Of a stretch of DNA of 64,000 nt, positions 27,973 through 36,929 are shown piece by piece (positions within the stretch are counted from its first letter, which is position 1; every line of letters begins with the position of its first letter). This stretch comes from Butyrivibrio sp. MC2013. GTDB lineage: Bacteria > Bacillota > Clostridia > Lachnospirales > Lachnospiraceae. The position numbers and the translations under genes are program-made. The stretch spans positions 184,498-248,497 of the forward strand of contig NZ_AUKE01000005.1 in NCBI RefSeq assembly GCF_000424585.1, read 5' to 3'. The notes beneath the pieces were generated by a model. The model worked only from the letters and a program-made list of their open reading frames with translations, made no database searches and was not told the origin of the DNA.

Positions 27973-28456
27973 ATCCATTCCTCCTATAGCCTTGTACGTT
28001 GAATAAGTTTGTACTTAATAAGGTTTGTATTTAATGGCTTTAGTAAGCCTTAAGGAAACTGGTTAATATGAATAATGTCTTACTTACAAGTCCAGCCGGT
28101 TCTGCTTCCGGCGATGTCTTTACGATCTATGCTGTTATCCCCTTTTTCTTTTTTTCTCCTCCGTTATCTTTTTCTGATCTTACGATCAGAGGATACCCCT
28201 CCTAATTTATACTATTCATATATTTACTTTATAATAAAAAACAAAACATCATCAAAACCATCACATTTTAAAATGGATTTGCAACATGTCATTATCGGGT
28301 ATTATTTTGTCAAATACAGACAAGTTTTATACGCTTTTTCGATATTATTATTTTGAATGTCCATTCTATTACAAGCCTTGCAAACACTGCGTCACACCAC
28401 TTTAATAAACTATATTGATTGTTAATCAAATCTTCTTTTTAATGTATCTCAGCAAC
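27973..28456 (-). promoter_or_regulatory. Long leader region of the giant gene
   Basis: No gene is seen in this 480-bp stretch. On the minus strand it holds a possible promoter (TTGATG, 16 bp, TATAAA, about 28227-28255), a 7-bp hairpin with a 4-base loop (28173-28190), a 5-bp GC stem (28095-28112), two direct copies of GATCGTAA (28120-28127 and 28180-28187), purine-rich tracts, and GGAGG 7 bases before the start. A structured 5' leader of some 250 bases is likely. I could not match it to a known riboswitch. Confidence 0.4.
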
Positions 28457-28508
28457 AAAATAAACGTAATTACGATACTTTTGCACTCATCGTAATTACG
28501 TTTATTTT
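28457..28508 (-). terminator. Terminator of the pth-mfd operon
   Basis: A 20-bp perfect inverted repeat (28457-28476 with 28489-28508) with a 12-base loop follows the mfd stop codon by 26 bases. It has T tracts on both ends and could act in both directions. Confidence 0.85.
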
Positions 28509-28534
28509 TTGCTTTATTAAAACGCTATGGCCTG

Positions 28535-31500
28535 TTATTTGTTATTTGCTGATCCTGATTTATCACGGCTTTTCAGCAGCGCTTTCTCCATATTTGCAAG
28601 GAGATTTTCTGTATTCTCAAGGAGCTGCCTCTTTTCTTCAGCAATTGCATCATTCTTTTTATATTTATATATGAAGAGTATCCTGCCGGTTGCCTTAAAG
28701 GCAAGAGCACCTTTATAGTAGTTTATAAGCTTGGGGATATTGTCGGACTTGTACTTGGCACCTCTGAGCACCTCAAAGCATATCTCTCCATCGCCGCCCT
28801 TTACTTCTCTCATATACAATCTGTGGGCAGAGCGCCTTATAAGAGCTGCACGCACCAGGTTATCAACAGATTCCGGAAGGTCTCCAAACCTGTCCCTGAG
28901 CTCGTCTCTCATATCGTCTGCTTCGCCGATGTTCTCTACCTCTGCTATTCTCTTGTATATCTCCAGCTTTTGCTCTTCATTGAGAATATATTCAGAAGGT
29001 ATATAAGCATCTATATCCAGATCTACTGATGTATCAAAGTCTTCCTCGTAGTCACCAGCAATACCCTTCTTCCTGGCAACAGCTTCTGAGAGGAGCTTGC
29101 AGTACATATCATAGCCCACTGCCATCATATGCCCTGACTGTTTCCTGCCAAGAAGAGAGCCTGCGCCTCTGATCTCCAGGTCCCTCATTGCGATCTTAAA
29201 TCCGCTGCCCAGATCTGTAAATTCCCTTATGGCAGAGAGTCTCTTCTCCGCATCCTCTTTGAGCATGCGGTTTTTCTTATACATAAGGAAGGCATAGGCC
29301 GATCTGTTGGATCTTCCCACTCGTCCCCTTAGCTGATAGAGCTGGGACAGCCCCATACGATCAGAATCTGAGATGATGATGGTATTGACATTTGGTATAT
29401 CCAGGCCGGTCTCTATGATAGTAGTGGATACCAGCACATCGATCTCCCCGTCTATAAAGTCGTACATGATCTTTTCCAGCTCCTGCTCTGCCATCTGGCC
29501 GTGGGCAAAAGCCACATTTGCTTCAGGTACCAGCTTCCGGAGCCTGCCTGCAACATCAGCTATATCATTTACTCTGTTATAGACATAATAAACCTGACCT
29601 TTTCTGTTTAGTTCCCTGACAACGGCCTCTCTGACCATTTCTTCATTGTATTCACAGACAAAGGTCTGGATAGGTCTTCTCTCTCCCGGCGCTTCTTCCA
29701 ATACGCTCATATCCCTGATTCCCACCAGGCTCATGTGAAGGGTCCTGGGAATAGGAGTAGCAGAGAGAGTCAGTACATCTACATTTTCTCTGATCTTCTT
29801 AATCTTTTCTTTATGGGTCACACCGAATCTCTGCTCTTCGTCTACTACGAGAAGGCCCAGATCCTTGTATTTCACATCCTTTGATAACAGCCTGTGGGTA
29901 CCTATTATGATATCCACAAAGCCTTTTCTTAGATCTTCCAGGGTCTTTTTTTGTTCTCTGCTGCTCCTGAAACGCGAGAGGAGATCCACTCTTACAGGGA
30001 AGTCTTTCATTCTCTCACTGAAGGTATTGTAGTGCTGCTGAGCCAGAATGGTCGTGGGCACCAGGACTGCTACCTGCTTATTCTCCTGGACAGCCTTAAA
30101 GGCAGCTCTTATGGCTATCTCTGTTTTGCCAAAGCCCACATCTCCGCATACCAGTCTGTCCATGATCTTATCGGACTCCATATCAGCCTTGGTATCAGCT
30201 ATAGCTGTCTCTTGATCCTCGGTCTCATCATAAGGGAAGGCATCCTCAAACTCCTGCTGCCAGACAGTATCCTTGCCAAAGGCATATCCTTTTGTCTCCT
30301 GTCTCTTCGCATAGAGCTCTACAAGGTCATCAGCCACCTCTTCAACAGCTTTCTTGACCTTATTCCTGGTCCTTGCCCAGTCGCTTCCTCCCAGCTTGTT
30401 GAGCTTTGGCTTATGCTCCTTTTCTTCATCGGAAGCTCCCGAAGCATACTTTTGAAGGACGTCGAAGCCCGTTGCCAGGACGTAAAGGTTGCCTCCATCT
30501 GCGTATTCCACTTTGACATAGTCCTTGATCACATGATCGGACTCTATCTTCTCTATGCCCCTGTATATGCCAAGGCCATGACTTTCATGTACCACATAAT
30601 CTCCGGGATGGAGATCTGCCATAGAAGAGATTGCTTCTCCTGACAGACCTGATTTTTTTCTCTTCTTTTTCTTTTTGTGCTCTGTAAAGATATCGCTCTC
30701 TGCGATCACAGCAAACCTTATCTCGGGATACTCAAAGCCCTTGAGGATCCTGCCGTAATAGGTCATGATCTCCCCTTCTTCAAGGACTTTACCGGGATTC
30801 TCCGAAAAAGAGGCTACTATATCATTGTCTCTAAGATCCTCTACTATTCTCTTGGCCCTTGTCCTTGAGCCCGAGAGTATCAGCACTCTGTAGCCTCTCT
30901 TCTTATAGCTTTTAAGGTCCTTTACAAGAAGGTCAAAAGAATTATTATAAGGTGCTATGGTCTGTGCATGTATCTCAAAGCTTTCCCCGGGATCATAATG
31001 ATTCTGCGCCGCAGGCATGGGTATGGTCTCAAGAAGAACCCTTCTGATGCTGCCCATCCTGGCTATTACCTCTTCTTCGCCAAAGAGCAGATCCATCTGC
31101 CCGGGAAGTATATAGCCCTGTGCAGCCCTGTTTTCCATGCTTTGGGCAAATTCCTGGAATACAGCCTCAGCCGAAGCCTGCACATGGGCGGGCTCATCTA
31201 TAAAGATCATGGTCTGTCCTTTTTCAAAGAGGCCCAGGAAGGTCACCGGCTCTTTGACAAAATAGCGCAAAAAAGAGTCCATGCCGGACATATCATGGAA
31301 TTCAAGAGCCTCGTCCTTTTTTTCTTTTATATATTTGCCAAGTCTTGCTGCTTCCTCAGTCTTAAACTCTGCACGAAGCTCATGGGCCCTCTTATCAGCT
31401 TCAGCATCGATCTTCTCAAAGCCTTCATAAAGCTCATCATCTGTGAGGATAAGCTCCGTAGCAGGATATACCTCAATAGACTCCAGCTTCTCCAGAGATC

Positions 31501-32128
31501 TCTGGGTCATGATATCAAAGGCTCTGATAGATTCCACATCATCTCCAAAGAGCTCTATCCTGTATGGATTCTCCTCGGTAAGGTCAAATACGTCCAGAAT
31601 ATCTCCCCTCACAGAGAACTGGCCAGGACCTTCAACCTGATAGCATTTCTCATATCCCATCCTTACCAACGCAGCAGATGCCTCCTTAAGATCAAGAGGA
31701 TGACGCTTATCAATATACAGGATATTCTTTCTGATGATATCTATGGGGATCTGAGGACTCATAAGAGCCGCAAAGGTGGTAACAACAGTAACAGGCTTTC
31801 TCTCTATGAGGCGGCGCAGGGTCTTTATCCTCTCCCTGGTCAGGTCATTGGAGTGGACATCAGCCTGATAAAATATCAGATCTCTGGCAGGATATACCGA
31901 CACATTCTTGTCATAGAATTTATAGCCCTCATAGATCTCCCTGACCTTCAGATCGGACTCCGTCACTATAATGCGGAAACGGACCTCTTTTCCCAGTCCG
32001 CTTATCAAATGGAGCTTTTGAGAATCCGAGCAGCCTACAACCTCAGCGCAGGCCAGAGGATTATCCAGGTATTTATTCAGCTTGTTAAATGCAGGCAGTT
32101 CCTGCAATGGCGCTTCTATTGCTCGCAT
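28535..32128 (-). CDS. mfd: Transcription-repair coupling factor Mfd
   Basis: Mfd removes RNA polymerase stalled at DNA damage and recruits UvrA. The 1197-residue protein has the UvrB-like N-terminal module, the RNA-polymerase-interaction domain around 500-560 (GDYVVHESHGLGIYRGIEKI), and a RecG-like translocase with Walker A GDVGFGKTEIA near 666, Walker B VVDEEQRFGVTHKEK near 761 and LSATPIPRTLHMSLVGIRD, then the TRCF C-terminal domain. Length is typical (about 1150-1200). It starts 7 bp after the pth stop, the pth-mfd order also found in B. subtilis, and ends at a strong terminator. Confidence 0.97.
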   Translation of the reverse strand: MRAIEAPLQELPAFNKLNKYLDNPLACAEVVGCSDSQKLHLISGLGKEVRFRIIVTESDLKVREIYEGYKFYDKNVSVYPARDLIFYQADVHSNDLTRERIKTLRRLIERKPVTVVTTFAALMSPQIPIDIIRKNILYIDKRHPLDLKEASAALVRMGYEKCYQVEGPGQFSVRGDILDVFDLTEENPYRIELFGDDVESIRAFDIMTQRSLEKLESIEVYPATELILTDDELYEGFEKIDAEADKRAHELRAEFKTEEAARLGKYIKEKKDEALEFHDMSGMDSFLRYFVKEPVTFLGLFEKGQTMIFIDEPAHVQASAEAVFQEFAQSMENRAAQGYILPGQMDLLFGEEEVIARMGSIRRVLLETIPMPAAQNHYDPGESFEIHAQTIAPYNNSFDLLVKDLKSYKKRGYRVLILSGSRTRAKRIVEDLRDNDIVASFSENPGKVLEEGEIMTYYGRILKGFEYPEIRFAVIAESDIFTEHKKKKKRKKSGLSGEAISSMADLHPGDYVVHESHGLGIYRGIEKIESDHVIKDYVKVEYADGGNLYVLATGFDVLQKYASGASDEEKEHKPKLNKLGGSDWARTRNKVKKAVEEVADDLVELYAKRQETKGYAFGKDTVWQQEFEDAFPYDETEDQETAIADTKADMESDKIMDRLVCGDVGFGKTEIAIRAAFKAVQENKQVAVLVPTTILAQQHYNTFSERMKDFPVRVDLLSRFRSSREQKKTLEDLRKGFVDIIIGTHRLLSKDVKYKDLGLLVVDEEQRFGVTHKEKIKKIRENVDVLTLSATPIPRTLHMSLVGIRDMSVLEEAPGERRPIQTFVCEYNEEMVREAVVRELNRKGQVYYVYNRVNDIADVAGRLRKLVPEANVAFAHGQMAEQELEKIMYDFIDGEIDVLVSTTIIETGLDIPNVNTIIISDSDRMGLSQLYQLRGRVGRSNRSAYAFLMYKKNRMLKEDAEKRLSAIREFTDLGSGFKIAMRDLEIRGAGSLLGRKQSGHMMAVGYDMYCKLLSEAVARKKGIAGDYEEDFDTSVDLDIDAYIPSEYILNEEQKLEIYKRIAEVENIGEADDMRDELRDRFGDLPESVDNLVRAALIRRSAHRLYMREVKGGDGEICFEVLRGAKYKSDNIPKLINYYKGALAFKATGRILFIYKYKKNDAIAEEKRQLLENTENLLANMEKALLKSRDKSGSANNK

Positions 32129-32135
32129 CCTGTGA

Positions 32136-32717
32136 TCAGCTCTCCTGTTTCTTTTTCCTGTTAAATCTGCTCATGGCAGCATCTGTGCCTTCATCAAGGA
32201 TCACCTTCACAGCTTCTGCCACATTTTCTATAGCTTCTCTGACTTCTGCAGCATCATCAGGGTCAAATCTCCCAAGAACATGATCTGCAAGGTCCATCCC
32301 TTCAGGCTTTCTACCTACTCCCACTCGTATTCTGGTAAAAGCATCCGTACCACAGCAGGCGATTATGGACTTAAGACCATTATGCCCTCCGGCGCTTCCC
32401 TTGGGCCTGATCCTGATATTGCCCGGTTCCTGATCTATATCATCGGATATGACTATTAGATCATTCTCCGGACTGATCTTGTAATAGTGGCAGATGGGGC
32501 CTATGGCCTCACCGCTGAGGTTCATATATGTCAGGGGCTTCATGAGTATTACCTTGTGATCCCCTATCCTTCCTGTGCCATATGCAGCCTTAAAGCCAGT
32601 ATGACTCAGTTCTATACCATACTTGTCGCACAGAGCATCTATAGCTGCAAAGCCTGCATTATGTCTTGTTCCGTTGTACTTTTTCTCGGGATTGCCGAGA
32701 CCTGCGATGATTACCAC
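32136..32717 (-). CDS. pth: Peptidyl-tRNA hydrolase, GTG start
   Basis: Pth frees tRNA from peptidyl-tRNA released by stalled ribosomes. The frame contains VIIAGLGNPEKKYNGTRHNA with the catalytic His, MKPLTYMNLSGEA, and DDIDQEPGNIRIRPKGSAGG followed by HNGLKS. I place the start at the GTG at 32717: AAGGAG lies 6 bases before it and the protein then begins at the usual position directly before the first strand (193 residues). The frame extends upstream with ATG codons to 32885, overlapping the previous gene by about 100 bp, but that extension is basic, unrelated to Pth and has no good ribosome binding site. Next to mfd as in B. subtilis. Confidence 0.94.
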   Translation of the reverse strand: MVIIAGLGNPEKKYNGTRHNAGFAAIDALCDKYGIELSHTGFKAAYGTGRIGDHKVILMKPLTYMNLSGEAIGPICHYYKISPENDLIVISDDIDQEPGNIRIRPKGSAGGHNGLKSIIACCGTDAFTRIRVGVGRKPEGMDLADHVLGRFDPDDAAEVREAIENVAEAVKVILDEGTDAAMSRFNRKKKQES

Positions 32718-32781
32718 TTCATTCTCCTTAATATCGATCTGCCTATCCTTTTTTCGGAAAAAAGGCAGCAAAATAATAGAT

Positions 32782-33249
32782 TTAAACATAGCTTGAATAG
32801 TCCGCCATTTCATCAAGAACTGCCGCAAAAGCTTCAAGTCCCTTCTGGTCTTCAATAGAAAATCTTGAAAGCTCAGGGCTGTCAATATCCATCACTCCTA
32901 CCAGTTTGCCGTCATGATGAAGAGGTATCACTATCTCTGAATTGGATGCACTGTCACAGGCAATATGTCCCTTGAATTCATGGACGTTTTCCACCCTTAA
33001 GGTCTCATCCTTATCAAAGGCAGTGCCGCATACGCCCCTTCCTACTGCTATCCTGATACATGCAGGCTTACCCTGAAAGGGTCCCAGTATCAGCGCGCCA
33101 TCCTTTATTAGATAGAAGCCAGCCCAGTTAAGCCTGTCCATGCTTGCCATTATAAGCGCGCTTGCATTGGATAAAAGAGGTAGAAAATCACTTTCCTCTT
33201 TGGCAAATTCTCTAAGCTGCATTGTCATAAGTTCATAATCTGTTGTCAT
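32782..33249 (-). CDS. Free methionine-R-sulfoxide reductase (GAF domain)
   Basis: The 155-residue single GAF-domain protein reduces free methionine-R-sulfoxide, protecting against oxidation. The three family cysteines are in place: GPFQGKPACIRI, GRGVCGTAF and GHIACDSASNSEIV. The block WAGFYLI upstream is also characteristic (family of E. coli YebR/MsrC). Its ATG overlaps the stop of the methyltransferase gene (ATGA), so the two are translationally coupled; pth follows after 64 bp. Assignment is firm from the conserved cysteines. Confidence 0.92.
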   Translation of the reverse strand: MTTDYELMTMQLREFAKEESDFLPLLSNASALIMASMDRLNWAGFYLIKDGALILGPFQGKPACIRIAVGRGVCGTAFDKDETLRVENVHEFKGHIACDSASNSEIVIPLHHDGKLVGVMDIDSPELSRFSIEDQKGLEAFAAVLDEMADYSSYV

Positions 33250-35342
33250 AACAATCCTTTCTTGCCCATCAGCGAGAGAGGATCCTGATCTATCCTCTCC
33301 CTGATAAAGCCAAGCTCGGCCTCATCAAGGCCGTAGAGCTCCGCGATCAATTGATTCATTTCATCATATATGCAGGCTGCCAAAGAAGGATCAGCCTCCC
33401 CTAGCTGACTTGCCATCATTTCAAGCCTATGCTGGATATCAGGCGCTGCTATAGGAATGGGAATAGCTTCTATCTGCGACCGGAGCACCTTAAGTGCCCT
33501 ATAACTTTTTTCGTAATAGAACTCTGCCATTTCGCTATTGAGCACTGCACATATATAACGTATACTCATCCCTTCTATCCTTGGCAAAAGGATGTTACAG
33601 CTGTTCAGGGATAAAGTCATATTGTTATCATATGCAAAGACCAGATTTTTGGCAATAAATCTGTAGAGGAGCTTTTCTCCCGCCCTGTAATATTCTTCGG
33701 GGGCTGTCTGCTGAAAGAGCCCCCGCTCATATTTTATATAGCTTGTATCAGCACTGATGCTAAATCTGTATATATCCCTTCCCCTTAGCACTCTTTCAAA
33801 GCCGGGAGCGGGATCTTTACGTACATAGCCTGCATTATTGCCTGTAACGATACCAAGTGCAAAGTCCGCCTTGCCTTCAAGATACTCGCAGGGGCAAGCC
33901 CTCATCTTACCCAGGATCCTGTCTTCATCATCTCTTGTATGAAGATTAAAGGATTTCTTATCAAGCTCTCTGCAGACCAGGTAGCTCTCATCTTTTTTGC
34001 TCACATGGGTGCCGCAGGCAGCTTCAAAGGTCTCCGCCGTATCATCCTCCTTTGCAGCTCCCTTAAGTGCCTGTGTTTCATGACCTTTCCTGATAGTCAT
34101 TATCACGCAGGGACACTGGACCTTACTGAATATATCCCCCAGGTAGCTAAGAGCTGTGACCCTGCCCTCACTAAGGATATATTCTCTGATAGCCTCATGG
34201 GCATTTACATATAACACAGCCTCCGGAAGGACAAAGGATAGCAAACATCCTTCCCTCATCCTCTTAAGTGATGCCTCCAGGAATATATCATATGACTCGG
34301 CAGTACTGCCTTTAACGCAGCTATAATTATCCCGCAATATATCCTTTTCTTTTTTACTATATGAATATCCCCAAGGTGGATTACCAATAATATATTTAAT
34401 ATCATCAAAATAGTCAGCAGATCCCGGATCATTTATATAATCCATCTGCCTGATATTGTCATACAATGGGCCAAGGTCATCCGGAAGATACCTTAGCGCC
34501 AGATTGATCCTGCACAGCGCGATGCTCACAGGGTCTATATCACAGGCTCTTATCATATCGGGAGAATAGCCCTTTGGCAGCCTTATGAGGAAATTGCCAC
34601 TACCGCAGCATGGGTCCAGCACTTTTCCCATACCGCGATTATCAATATCCAGTCCTTCTATGAGCTTTCCTGCCACATCTGCAGGAGTATAATAAGCTCC
34701 CTTAGCCTTCCTGCTGCCCACATTTCTAAGAGACATATAGAGGAAGCCCGGGATATCCGCCCCTTCTATATAAGGAAAGCTCATATTCCAACCGCCAAAG
34801 CCGCAGTTTCCCCCTAAGACAGCTTCGCCGATTTCTCTGTCCTTGTTATCTCTGATAGCTTCATGCCCATCCTGCAGCTGCAAAAGATCTTCTATCAGAG
34901 CAGAATATATTCCCAGGACCTTGGGCCTGGTACGATAGTCACTAAGATTAAGCCCATCCCCCAGGCCCAGCCTGCTGCCAAAGATATTTACGCATGCATC
35001 AGCAAGAGCATATATCACATTTCCCTGAAAGTCTTCCAGCTCTTTTTCAAGGCTTTGCAAAAAGCCCTCTTCCAGACCCTCAGGCAAATATGATCTGTAG
35101 GTCAGCCTACCCTTTATATAATTCTTGTTTCTTCTGGACTTTAGCCTGGTACCCTTGTCAGATGAGAGCTCTTTTTGTATCAACAATGCATGCTCATAAG
35201 TAAAAACCGGCCTTCCCTTAACATAATGATCCGCACGCATCTTATCAAGCTTTAACCAGTTATTACCTGTAGCTGTTGAGATGGATATCATCTCACACAG
35301 CTCTTTAAGGCTCAGGACCTTGTCCTTTAGATCTTCCTTCAT
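33246..35342 (-). CDS. Solitary N6-adenine-type DNA methyltransferase (TaqI/Eco57I-like)
   Basis: This 698-residue protein has the gamma-class amino-methyltransferase motifs: GAYYTPADVAGKLIEGL, motif I VLDPCCGSGNFLI near 247 and catalytic motif IV IIGNPPWGYSYS near 319. The C-terminal half resembles a TaqI-type target-recognition region ending in QIEAIPIPIAAPD. The N-terminus reads like a small helix-turn-helix (LSLKELCEMISISTATGNNW). No PD-ExK or other nuclease motif was seen, and no restriction, specificity or methyl-directed gene lies beside it. It overlaps the sulfoxide reductase gene by 4 bases and leads into pth-mfd. It may be a regulatory or orphan methylase; a type IIG enzyme with an unrecognised nuclease region cannot be excluded. 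Target sequence unknown. Confidence 0.83.
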   Translation of the reverse strand: MKEDLKDKVLSLKELCEMISISTATGNNWLKLDKMRADHYVKGRPVFTYEHALLIQKELSSDKGTRLKSRRNKNYIKGRLTYRSYLPEGLEEGFLQSLEKELEDFQGNVIYALADACVNIFGSRLGLGDGLNLSDYRTRPKVLGIYSALIEDLLQLQDGHEAIRDNKDREIGEAVLGGNCGFGGWNMSFPYIEGADIPGFLYMSLRNVGSRKAKGAYYTPADVAGKLIEGLDIDNRGMGKVLDPCCGSGNFLIRLPKGYSPDMIRACDIDPVSIALCRINLALRYLPDDLGPLYDNIRQMDYINDPGSADYFDDIKYIIGNPPWGYSYSKKEKDILRDNYSCVKGSTAESYDIFLEASLKRMREGCLLSFVLPEAVLYVNAHEAIREYILSEGRVTALSYLGDIFSKVQCPCVIMTIRKGHETQALKGAAKEDDTAETFEAACGTHVSKKDESYLVCRELDKKSFNLHTRDDEDRILGKMRACPCEYLEGKADFALGIVTGNNAGYVRKDPAPGFERVLRGRDIYRFSISADTSYIKYERGLFQQTAPEEYYRAGEKLLYRFIAKNLVFAYDNNMTLSLNSCNILLPRIEGMSIRYICAVLNSEMAEFYYEKSYRALKVLRSQIEAIPIPIAAPDIQHRLEMMASQLGEADPSLAACIYDEMNQLIAELYGLDEAELGFIRERIDQDPLSLMGKKGLL

Positions 35343-35370
35343 TTAACTATGACCCTTAACCCAATTTATG

Positions 35371-35414
35371 AAAATACCCCGAAGCCTTGCAGGAATCTGC
35401 ATTGCCTCGGGGTA
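35371..35414 (-). terminator. Intrinsic terminator after spoVG
   Basis: On the minus strand a stem of CCCCGA with TCGGGG, extended by an inner ATGCAG/CTGCA helix (about 35376-35414), is followed by TATTTTC. It lies between spoVG and the methyltransferase gene. No clear promoter was seen after it, so read-through into the methyltransferase-pth-mfd genes is plausible. Confidence 0.8.
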
Positions 35415-35430
35415 CGTTACAGACGCACAT

Positions 35431-35778
35431 TTACGCCAGGAAAGATGGCACCTCACCTTCTCCAACAGGAGCAGGCTCTGCAGCCGCAGTCTGGTCAGTG
35501 GTCTCTTCTGCTGCATCTTCTGCAGCAGCAGCCTTCTCATAGGCATCCAGGATCAGCTTCTGAATAGCCTGCCTGGTCTCTGAATTGATGGGATGAGCAA
35601 TATCTCTGTACTCACCATCTGTTGATTTCTTTGAAGGCATCGCTATAAAGAGTCCCTTATCTCCCTCAATGACCTTGATATCATGAACCACAAATTCATT
35701 ATCAAGTGTGATCGATACAACTGCCTTCATCTTGCCCTGCTTTAATACCTTACGCACGCGAACATCTGTAATTTTCAT
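35431..35778 (-). CDS. spoVG: SpoVG RNA/DNA-binding regulator
   Basis: The 115-residue protein starts [20 protein letters not shown] and contains [20 protein letters not shown] and DIAHPIN, the SpoVG core; the C-terminus is an Ala/Glu/Pro-rich tail. SpoVG is a small nucleic-acid-binding regulator that influences septation, sporulation or virulence according to species. GAGGGGG lies 7 bases before the ATG. It follows glgD by 32 bp, and a terminator follows. Its presence does not by itself prove sporulation. Confidence 0.96.
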   Translation of the reverse strand: MKITDVRVRKVLKQGKMKAVVSITLDNEFVVHDIKVIEGDKGLFIAMPSKKSTDGEYRDIAHPINSETRQAIQKLILDAYEKAAAAEDAAEETTDQTAAAEPAPVGEGEVPSFLA

Positions 35779-35810
35779 TTTGTAGCCCCCTCTAGGCGTT
35801 ATTACTGATA

Positions 35811-36929
35811 CTAGATGACGTACCTTTCATTATTCTCAACGATGACCTTGATACCATCTTCACCCTTGCAATAGGAGTTGGCCTGGATGGTACCGTGGCT
35901 TTCCACTATGCAGTTCTCAATGTGAGTATTGTCACCAATGTATACGTCGTTAAGGATAATGGAGTTCTTTATATAGCAGTTATTCCCAACAAAGGATTCT
36001 TTGAATATCAGCGAATCCTCTACTGTTCCGTTAATGATGCAGCCACTGGATATCAGGCTGTTCTTCACCTTGACCCCGACATTGTATTTTGCCGGCGGCA
36101 GGTCTATGACCTTGGTGCAGATATTCGGATATTCGGAGAAGAAATAATCTCTGACCTCAGGCTTTAAGAAATCCATGTTGGTCTTGTAATAATCTTCTAT
36201 AGTAGCAATGTTAGCCCAGTAGTCCTTTATCTTATATCCGTATATCCTCTTCATATCCTTATATCTCACAAGGATATCTCTTACAAAATCAAACCTTTCT
36301 TCGCTTTCTGCCTTCTCGATGAGTTCGATCAGCTGCCTGCGTCGGATGACATATATTCCGCAGGATACTGTATGTGATTTGGCCACAACAGGCTTTTCCT
36401 CAAACTCCTCTATCCTGCTCTCTTCATTCATCCTGATGGTACCAAACCTGTCGGTATTTACATCCGAAGGCATGTCCTTACAAACAACAGTCACATCTGC
36501 CTGCTTAGAGATGTGATATTCCAGGAGCTTGTTGTAATCCATCTTGTATACCAGGTCACCTGATGTGATGATCACATAAGGTTCATGGCATCTCTTTAAG
36601 AAGTCCAGATTCTGGCCGATGGCATCTGCAGTTCCCCTGTACCAGCGAGAATTATTAGCTGTCTGGGTTGGGGTAAAAATAAACATGCCGCCCTGCTTAC
36701 GACCAAAGTCCCACCATTTGGATGAAGACAGGTGCTGGTTGAGACTTCCTGCATTGTACTGTGTGATAACGCCCACTGTCTGCACATGAGAGTTTGACAT
36801 ATTGGAAAGTGCAAAGTCGATACTTCGATAATGACCGGCTATGGGCATAGCACATACCGCCCTCTTCTCTGAGAGCTCGCCCATCTTATTACTGTTACCG
36901 CCTGCAAGTATAATTCCGATAGCTCTCAA
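35811..36929 (-). CDS. glgD: Glycogen synthesis protein GlgD (ADP-glucose pyrophosphorylase paralogue)
   Basis: The 372-residue product resembles GlgC but has a changed N-terminal loop ([20 protein letters not shown] instead of GGxGxRL) and the usual nucleotidyltransferase and left-handed beta-helix parts. GlgD is the regulatory or non-catalytic partner that raises GlgC activity in Firmicutes. Its start overlaps the glgC stop by 4 bases, consistent with a GlgC-GlgD complex of fixed ratio. spoVG follows. Confidence 0.95.
   Translation of the reverse strand: MRAIGIILAGGNSNKMGELSEKRAVCAMPIAGHYRSIDFALSNMSNSHVQTVGVITQYNAGSLNQHLSSSKWWDFGRKQGGMFIFTPTQTANNSRWYRGTADAIGQNLDFLKRCHEPYVIITSGDLVYKMDYNKLLEYHISKQADVTVVCKDMPSDVNTDRFGTIRMNEESRIEEFEEKPVVAKSHTVSCGIYVIRRRQLIELIEKAESEERFDFVRDILVRYKDMKRIYGYKIKDYWANIATIEDYYKTNMDFLKPEVRDYFFSEYPNICTKVIDLPPAKYNVGVKVKNSLISSGCIINGTVEDSLIFKESFVGNNCYIKNSIILNDVYIGDNTHIENCIVESHGTIQANSYCKGEDGIKVIVENNERYVI

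Noticed and set aside
27973..28260. A c-di-GMP or other known riboswitch before the giant gene
   Set aside because: The hairpins lack the conserved core of the classes I know, so only a generic structured leader is reported.
30968..32164. A 398-codon open frame on the plus strand
   Set aside because: It is fully antisense to mfd, has no ribosome binding site and its translation resembles no protein family.
33246..35342. A restriction-modification, BREX or DISARM defence locus
   Set aside because: Only the methyltransferase is present; the neighbours are spoVG, a sulfoxide reductase, pth and mfd.
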